This document shows positions 59,651 to 64,000 of a stretch of DNA of 64,000 bases, one piece after another. The stretch is from Streptomyces griseoluteus (GTDB taxonomy: Bacteria; Actinomycetota; Actinomycetes; Streptomycetales; Streptomycetaceae). The translations under genes were made by a program, and so were the position numbers. The DNA lies in assembly GCF_004784465.1 (NCBI RefSeq), contig NZ_SRRU01000002.1, positions 310,001 through 374,000 of the forward strand, in the 5' to 3' direction. The stretch's first letter is position 1. The number at the start of each line of letters is the position of its first letter. Below the pieces are notes generated by a model. It ran no database searches. It saw only the letters and a list, made by a program, of their open reading frames with translations, and was not told where the DNA came from.

Positions 59651-61459
59651 TCAGGAGGTGGCCTGCTTGGCGTAGAGGGCCTCGATGTCGGCCGCGTAGT
59701 CCTTGGCCACCACGTTCCGCTTCAGCTTCAGCGAGGGCGTCAGGTGCCCCGACTCCTCGGTGAACTGGATCGGCAGGATACGGAACTTGCGCACCGACTC
59801 CGCCTTGGACACCGCCGCGTTGCCGTCGTCCACGGCCGCCTGGATCGCCGCGTTCAGCTCCGGGTCGTCGCGCAGCGAGTCCGCCGTGGAGCCGGCGGGC
59901 TTGCCGTGCTCGGCGGCCCAGCGGCCCAGGAACTCCTCGTCGACGGTGACCAGCGCGCCCACGAACGGCCGCCCGTCGCCCACCACCATGCACTCCGCGA
60001 CCAGCGCGTGCGCCCGGATGCGGTCCTCGATCACGGCCGGGGCGACGTTCTTGCCGCCCGCCGTGACGATGATCTCCTTCTTGCGGCCGGTGATCCGGAG
60101 GTAGCCGTCCTCGTCCAGGGTGCCGATGTCCCCGGTGTGGAACCAGCCGTCGGCCAGCGCCTCGGCGGTCGCGTCCGGGTTGTTCCAGTACTCCTTGAAC
60201 AGGTGCTCGCCGTGCAGCAGCACCTCGCCGTCGTCCGCTATCCGCACGACCGAGCCGGGCAGCGGCTGGCCGACCGTGCCGATCTTCTGCCGGTCCCACG
60301 GATTGAACGCCGTCGCCGCGCACGACTCGGTCAGGCCGTAGCCCTCCAGCACCGAGAAGCCGATGCCCCGGAAGAAGTGGCCGAGCCGCTCGCCCAGCGG
60401 GGCACCGCCCGAGATCGCGTACTCGCCCCGGCCGCCGAGCACCGCCCGCAGCTTGCCGTAGACCAGCTTGTCGAAGACCTTGTGCTTGAGCCTCAGCTTC
60501 AGCGACGGGCCCGCCGGGGTGTCCAGCGCGCGGCTGTAGGCGATGGCCGCGTCGGCGGCCTTGTCGAAGATCGCGCCCTTGCCGTCGGCCTGCGCCTTGG
60601 CCCGGGCGCTGTTGTAGACCTTCTCGAAGACGCGCGGGACGCCCAGGATCAGGGTCGGCCGGAACGCGGACAGCTCCTCGGTGAGGTTCTTGATGTCCGG
60701 GACGCAGCCCAGCTTGATCGGCGCCATCATCGGCGCCACCTGCACCAGCCGCCCGAAGACGTGCGCCAGCGGCAGGAACAGCAGCACCGAGCACTCGCCG
60801 GTACGGAACAGCGGGCGCAGCCGCTCCACGATGTTGCCGCACTCCGCGAAGAAGCTGCGGTGGGTCAGCACACAGCCCTTGGGGCGGCCGGTGGTGCCGC
60901 TGGTGTAGACGATGGTCGCCGGGTCGTCCGCCTTGGCGAGCGAGCCGCGCTCGGCGACCGTCGCGTCGGAGACGTCCTGCCCGAGCCGCGTCAGCTCCTC
61001 CAGGCCGCCGGCCTCGATCTGCCACACGTGCTTCAGCGCCGGCAGCGACTCGCGCACCGAGTCCACGGCGGCCGCGTGGCCGTCCAGCTCCACGAAGGCG
61101 GCGGTCGCGCCGGAGTCGGAGAGAATCCAGCGCACCTGCTCCGGCGAACTGGTCTCGTACACCGGCACGGTGACCGCGCCCGCGCTCCAGATGGCGAAGT
61201 CCAGCAGGGTCCACTCGTAGCGGGTGCGGGACATCAGACCGACCCGGTCGCCCGGCTGCACACCGGCGGCGATCAGGCCCTTGGCGGCGGCGTGCACCTC
61301 GGTGAGGAACTGCCGGGCCGTCACGTCCTGCCAGGCGCCGCCCGCCTTGCGGGCGATGACGGCGACGTCCGGGTGCTGCGCGGCGTTTCTGCGGACGATG
61401 TCCGTCAGGTTGCCGTCGGCGGGGACCTCGTACAAAGCCGGAAGGCTGAACTCGCGCAA
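59651..61459 (-). CDS. Long-chain fatty acid--CoA ligase (AMP-forming)
   Basis: A 602-residue ANL-superfamily enzyme that adenylates a fatty acid and transfers it to CoA. Motifs: the AMP loop IVYTSGTTGRPKGCVLTHRS (cited without its flanks) near residue 180, GYGLTESCAATAFNPW near 385, GWFHTGDIGTLDEDGYL near 470, and the catalytic-lysine region LTPSLKLKRNVVAKDY near the C-terminus. Its length and AxxL features put it in the FadD15-like group. The start is TTG at 61459 (LREFSLPALYE), eight bases after GAGGAGCAG; the open frame to 61522 has no ribosome site. Confidence 0.93.
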   Translation of the reverse strand: MREFSLPALYEVPADGNLTDIVRRNAAQHPDVAVIARKAGGAWQDVTARQFLTEVHAAAKGLIAAGVQPGDRVGLMSRTRYEWTLLDFAIWSAGAVTVPVYETSSPEQVRWILSDSGATAAFVELDGHAAAVDSVRESLPALKHVWQIEAGGLEELTRLGQDVSDATVAERGSLAKADDPATIVYTSGTTGRPKGCVLTHRSFFAECGNIVERLRPLFRTGECSVLLFLPLAHVFGRLVQVAPMMAPIKLGCVPDIKNLTEELSAFRPTLILGVPRVFEKVYNSARAKAQADGKGAIFDKAADAAIAYSRALDTPAGPSLKLRLKHKVFDKLVYGKLRAVLGGRGEYAISGGAPLGERLGHFFRGIGFSVLEGYGLTESCAATAFNPWDRQKIGTVGQPLPGSVVRIADDGEVLLHGEHLFKEYWNNPDATAEALADGWFHTGDIGTLDEDGYLRITGRKKEIIVTAGGKNVAPAVIEDRIRAHALVAECMVVGDGRPFVGALVTVDEEFLGRWAAEHGKPAGSTADSLRDDPELNAAIQAAVDDGNAAVSKAESVRKFRILPIQFTEESGHLTPSLKLKRNVVAKDYAADIEALYAKQATS

Positions 61460-61711
61460 GACTGCTGCTCCTCGGGGCGGGTGCTCGGGGAGTCCCGCCT
61501 GCCGGGGTGATCTCCGGAGCACGACCGGACTGCCCGGACGTTACCCGCCGGTATGACCTCTGGGACAGGGGGTCCGTGCCAGATGTTCGCTGCGTCACAC
61601 GGGATGACCCGCTTGGGCGCACAGTAGTCCACCTCTTGACCAACGGGCGAGTAACCGCAGGCCAGGCGGGCCACTGTTCACCTAGACCGCACACCTCTAC
61701 CCTTGATCGCC

Positions 61712-62509
61712 ATGGCTTCCACACCCGCCCGCGGCCCCCGGACCCGCGTCCACGTGATCAGCGACGTGCACGGGAACGCCCGTGATCTCGCGCGGGCCGG
61801 GGAGGGCGCCGACGCGCTGATCTGCCTCGGCGACCTCGTCCTCTTCCTCGACTACGCCGACCACTCGCGCGGCATCTTCCCCGACCTGTTCGGCGCGGAG
61901 AACGCCGACCGGATCGTCGAGCTGCGCACCGCCCGCCGCTTCGAGGAGGCCCGCGCCTTCGGCCGGAAGCTGTGGTCGGGGATCGGCACCGACCGGGACG
62001 CGGCGATCGAGCAGGCGGTACGCCGCCAGTACGCCGAGATGTTCGCCGCCTTCCCCACCCCGACCTACGCCACCTACGGCAACGTCGACATGCCGCCCCT
62101 CTGGCGGGAGTACGCCGGACCGGGCACCACTGTGCTGGACGGTGAGCGGGTGGAGATCGGGGGCCGCGTCTTCGGCTTCGTCGGCGGCGGCCTGCGCACC
62201 CCGATGCGCACCCCGTACGAGATCGACGACGAGGAGTACGCGGCGAAGATCGAGGCCGTCGGCGAGGTGGACGTGCTCTGCACCCACATCCCGCCCGAGG
62301 TGCCCGAACTCGTCTACGACACCGTCGCCCGCCGCTTCGAGCGCGGCAGCCGGGCCCTGCTGGCCGCCATCAGGCGCACCAGGCCGCGCTACTCCCTGTT
62401 CGGCCACGTCCACCAGCCGCTCGCCCGCCGGATGCGGATCGGGGCGACCGAGTGTGTGAACGTGGGCCATTTCGCCGGGACCGGCAGGCCGTGGGTGCTG
62501 GAGTGGTGA
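61712..62509 (+). CDS. Calcineurin-like metallophosphoesterase
   Basis: A 265-residue protein with the five metallophosphoesterase motifs in order: HVISDVHGNARD, ICLGDLVLF, TYGNVDMPPLW, VLCTHIPPEVP and LFGHVHQPLARR. All metal ligands (Asp, His, Asp, Asn, His, His, His) can be placed. Substrate unknown; the family includes cyclic-nucleotide and phosphoprotein phosphatases. The ATG at 61712 has no ribosome site, and TACCCT stands about 10 bases upstream, so the message may be leaderless. Confidence 0.9.
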   Translation: MASTPARGPRTRVHVISDVHGNARDLARAGEGADALICLGDLVLFLDYADHSRGIFPDLFGAENADRIVELRTARRFEEARAFGRKLWSGIGTDRDAAIEQAVRRQYAEMFAAFPTPTYATYGNVDMPPLWREYAGPGTTVLDGERVEIGGRVFGFVGGGLRTPMRTPYEIDDEEYAAKIEAVGEVDVLCTHIPPEVPELVYDTVARRFERGSRALLAAIRRTRPRYSLFGHVHQPLARRMRIGATECVNVGHFAGTGRPWVLEW

Positions 62510-62606
62510 CGGCGGGCCGGGGGCGGCGCGGTAGCCTTCACGCTGCACACACGTGCGCACCCCGCGCGTGAGAGAACGTCCGGCCGCATCTGGAGGAGCC
62601 ACGGCG

Positions 62607-63047
62607 ATGGCGGAACACACCAGTTCGAGCATCACGATCGAGGCGGCCCCGGCCGATGTCATGGCGGTGATCGCCGACTTCTCCCGCTACCCGGACTGGA
62701 CCGGCGAGGTGAAGGAGGCCGAGGTCCTGGAGACCGACGGCCGCGGCCGCGCCGAGGAGGTCCGCCTCGTCATGGACGCGGGCGCCATCAAGGACGACCA
62801 GACCCTCGCCTACACCTGGACCGGCGAGCACGAGGTCTCCTGGACCCTGGTGAAGTCCCAGATGCTCCGCTCCCTGGACGGCAGCTACCTGCTCAAGCCG
62901 GCGGGCGCCGGGTCCACCGAGGTCACCTACCGCCTCACGGTCGACGTCAAGATCCCCATGCTCGGCATGATCAAGCGCAAGGCCGAGAAGGTCATCATCG
63001 ACCGCGCGCTGGCCGGCCTGAAGAAGCGCGTCGAGACGGGCTCCTGA
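62607..63047 (+). CDS. SRPBCC/START-like small-molecule-binding protein
   Basis: A 146-residue SRPBCC-fold protein: SSITIEAAPADVMAVIADFSRYPDW (cited in part: SITIEAAPADVMAVIA) at the start, DGSYLLKPAGAGSTEVTYRL in the middle and GMIKRKAEKVIIDRALAGLKKRVE as the long C-terminal helix that closes the hydrophobic pocket. Such proteins bind lipids or polyketides, or act as cyclases. The ATG at 62607 has a strong GGAGGAGCC upstream. It is 97 bases after the metallophosphoesterase gene and just before the ArsA-like gene. Confidence 0.88.
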   Translation: MAEHTSSSITIEAAPADVMAVIADFSRYPDWTGEVKEAEVLETDGRGRAEEVRLVMDAGAIKDDQTLAYTWTGEHEVSWTLVKSQMLRSLDGSYLLKPAGAGSTEVTYRLTVDVKIPMLGMIKRKAEKVIIDRALAGLKKRVETGS

Positions 63048-63107
63048 CACCGGGCCCTGCCCGCCGGGGGCTCCGACGCCGCTGAGGCTCCGTTACCGTT
63101 CAGCCTC

Positions 63108-64000
63108 ATGCGTACCCTCCTGATCACCGGGCCGGGCGGCAGCGGCCGCACCAGCGTCGCCGCCGCCACCGGGCTCGCCGCGGCCCGCGCCGGCGCCCGC
63201 GTGCTCGTGCTCGGCGCCGACCGGGCCGACACGCTCGGCGCGGCCCTCGGCACGGTGACGGGACCCACGCCCACCGAGGCCGCCGAGAACCTCACCGTCT
63301 GGCGCCCCGACGCAGGCGCCCGCTTCCGCGAGGACCTCACCGCCTTCCAGAGCCGGGCCGGAACCGTCCTCGACCTGCTCGGCGCCTCCCGGCTGGACGC
63401 CGAGGAGGTCACCCCGCTGCCCGGTGCCGAGGAACTGTCCGTGCTGCGCGCCCTGCGCGACGCGGCCCTCTCCGAGCGCTACGACCTGCTCGTGGTGGAC
63501 CTCCCCCCGCTGGCCCGGGCCCTCGCCCTGCTCGCACTGCCCGAGGAACTCCGCCGCTACCTGCGCCGCCTGCTGCCGCCCGAGCGCCAGGCCGCCCGCG
63601 CCCTGCGCCCTGTCCTCGGCCGCCTCGCCGGGGTCCCCATGCCCGCCGACTGGCTGTACGAGACGGCCGCCCGCTGGGACCTGGAACTCGCCGCCGTCGA
63701 AGCCGTCGTCGCCGACCGGGGCACCACCGTCCGCCTGGTCGCCGAACCCGGCCCGGCCGGGGACGACGCCGTCCGCACCGCGGCCCTCGGCCTCGCCCTG
63801 CGCGGACTGCGCACCGAGACCCTGATCGCCAACCGCGTGCTGCCCGAGTCCGCCGACGGCACCTGGCTGGCCGGCCCCTTCGCCCAGCAGCGCAAGACCC
63901 TGGCCGACTGGGCCGAGGAGTACGACGTGCACACCGTGCCGCACCTCGGCCACGACCCGCGCGGCACCGACGACCTCGCCGCGCTCGCCCCGCCCGGCGT
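63108..64000 (+). CDS. ArsA/ParA-type P-loop ATPase (partial, C-terminus off window)
   Basis: The first 297 residues of an ArsA-like ATPase, open to the window end. It begins MRTLLITGPGGSGRTSVAAATGLAAA: the deviant Walker A GPGGSGRTS, with arginine where the family has lysine. It continues with VLVLGADRADTLGAALG (switch-type DxAD position), YDLLVVDLPPLARALALL (in place of the usual DTAPTGHTLRLL) and IANRVLPESADGTW. ArsA-family members energise arsenite or tail-anchored protein delivery; neither role can be assigned here. Frame checked by translation from the ATG at 63108 with no stop to the edge. Confidence 0.78.
   Translation, partial: MRTLLITGPGGSGRTSVAAATGLAAARAGARVLVLGADRADTLGAALGTVTGPTPTEAAENLTVWRPDAGARFREDLTAFQSRAGTVLDLLGASRLDAEEVTPLPGAEELSVLRALRDAALSERYDLLVVDLPPLARALALLALPEELRRYLRRLLPPERQAARALRPVLGRLAGVPMPADWLYETAARWDLELAAVEAVVADRGTTVRLVAEPGPAGDDAVRTAALGLALRGLRTETLIANRVLPESADGTWLAGPFAQQRKTLADWAEEYDVHTVPHLGHDPRGTDDLAALAPPG

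Noticed and set aside
58386..61724. 1112-codon minus-strand frame across the glycosyltransferase and acyl-CoA ligase genes
   Set aside because: Reads two real genes in wrong frames; composition is that of GC-rich non-coding frames.

Overview
The window is a gene-dense, very GC-rich actinobacterial chromosome segment. Codon third positions are almost all G or C, GTG starts and 4-base stop/start overlaps are common, and intergenic repeats of a kind familiar from Streptomyces are present. Gene content and order (pyruvate dehydrogenase genes and pepA, scattered cob genes, pspA, nadA, an AdoK-like kinase, ctaCDF, ctaE-qcrCAB, trpD, a PimB-like glycosyltransferase, acyl-CoA ligase) match, from memory, the conserved core of Streptomyces chromosomes (the S. 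coelicolor SCO21xx region). I see no prophage, insertion sequence, CRISPR array, rRNA, tRNA or secondary-metabolite cluster. I count 57 protein genes; the first (TIGR01777 epimerase) and last (ArsA-like ATPase) are cut by the window ends.

Layout. 1-3.3 kb: epimerase, MarP-like membrane serine protease, secreted peptidoglycan amidase, DUF4240 protein. 3.4-12.4 kb, all minus strand: aceE (E1), a GntR/FadR-type regulator, E2 acyltransferase, lpdA (E3), pepA. A perfect 17-bp palindrome overlaps the predicted aceE promoter and is a good candidate operator. 12.6-20.0 kb: late cobalamin genes cobS, cobT and a metallo-beta-lactamase-like/cobU fusion, interspersed with membrane proteins, an MprF-like lysyltransferase-type protein and a methyltransferase. 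20-25.9 kb: HtrA-like lipoprotein protease, methyltransferase/DUF3043 pair, pspA-pspAA with a candidate ECF-sigma promoter, secreted DUF3616 protein. 26-31.2 kb: two-component system followed by an RND (HAE1-type) permease with no periplasmic or outer-membrane partner gene nearby. 31.3-37.7 kb: nadA and erpA (divergent), secreted or membrane hypotheticals, AdoK-like sugar/nucleoside kinase, and a cysteine desulfurase fused to a TusA domain. 38.0-47.3 kb: the aerobic respiratory genes ctaCDF and ctaE-qcrCAB (aa3 oxidase plus bcc complex), split by an L,D-transpeptidase lipoprotein and a degenerate receiver protein.

47.5-50.3 kb: trpD, then a SAM-IV riboswitch with a readable terminator/antiterminator, in front of a class V aminotransferase gene. 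50.5-53.4 kb: stand-alone Lrp sensor domain, rhomboid protease, zinc-ribbon protein, NYN-domain protein. 53.6-57.1 kb: two tandem NlpC/P60 hydrolases and a lipoprotein with an HExxH zinc-protease motif. 57.1-64 kb: GT87-like and PimB-like glycosyltransferases, long-chain acyl-CoA ligase, metallophosphoesterase, SRPBCC protein, ArsA-like ATPase.

Most of the window is housekeeping. The signals most worth following are the SAM-IV riboswitch expression platform, the aceE operator, the desulfurase-TusA and MBL-CobU fusions, the start-codon palindrome of ctaE, the nadA/erpA shared inverted repeats, and the HExxH lipoprotein beside the NlpC/P60 pair. I did not find a clearly new multi-gene system.
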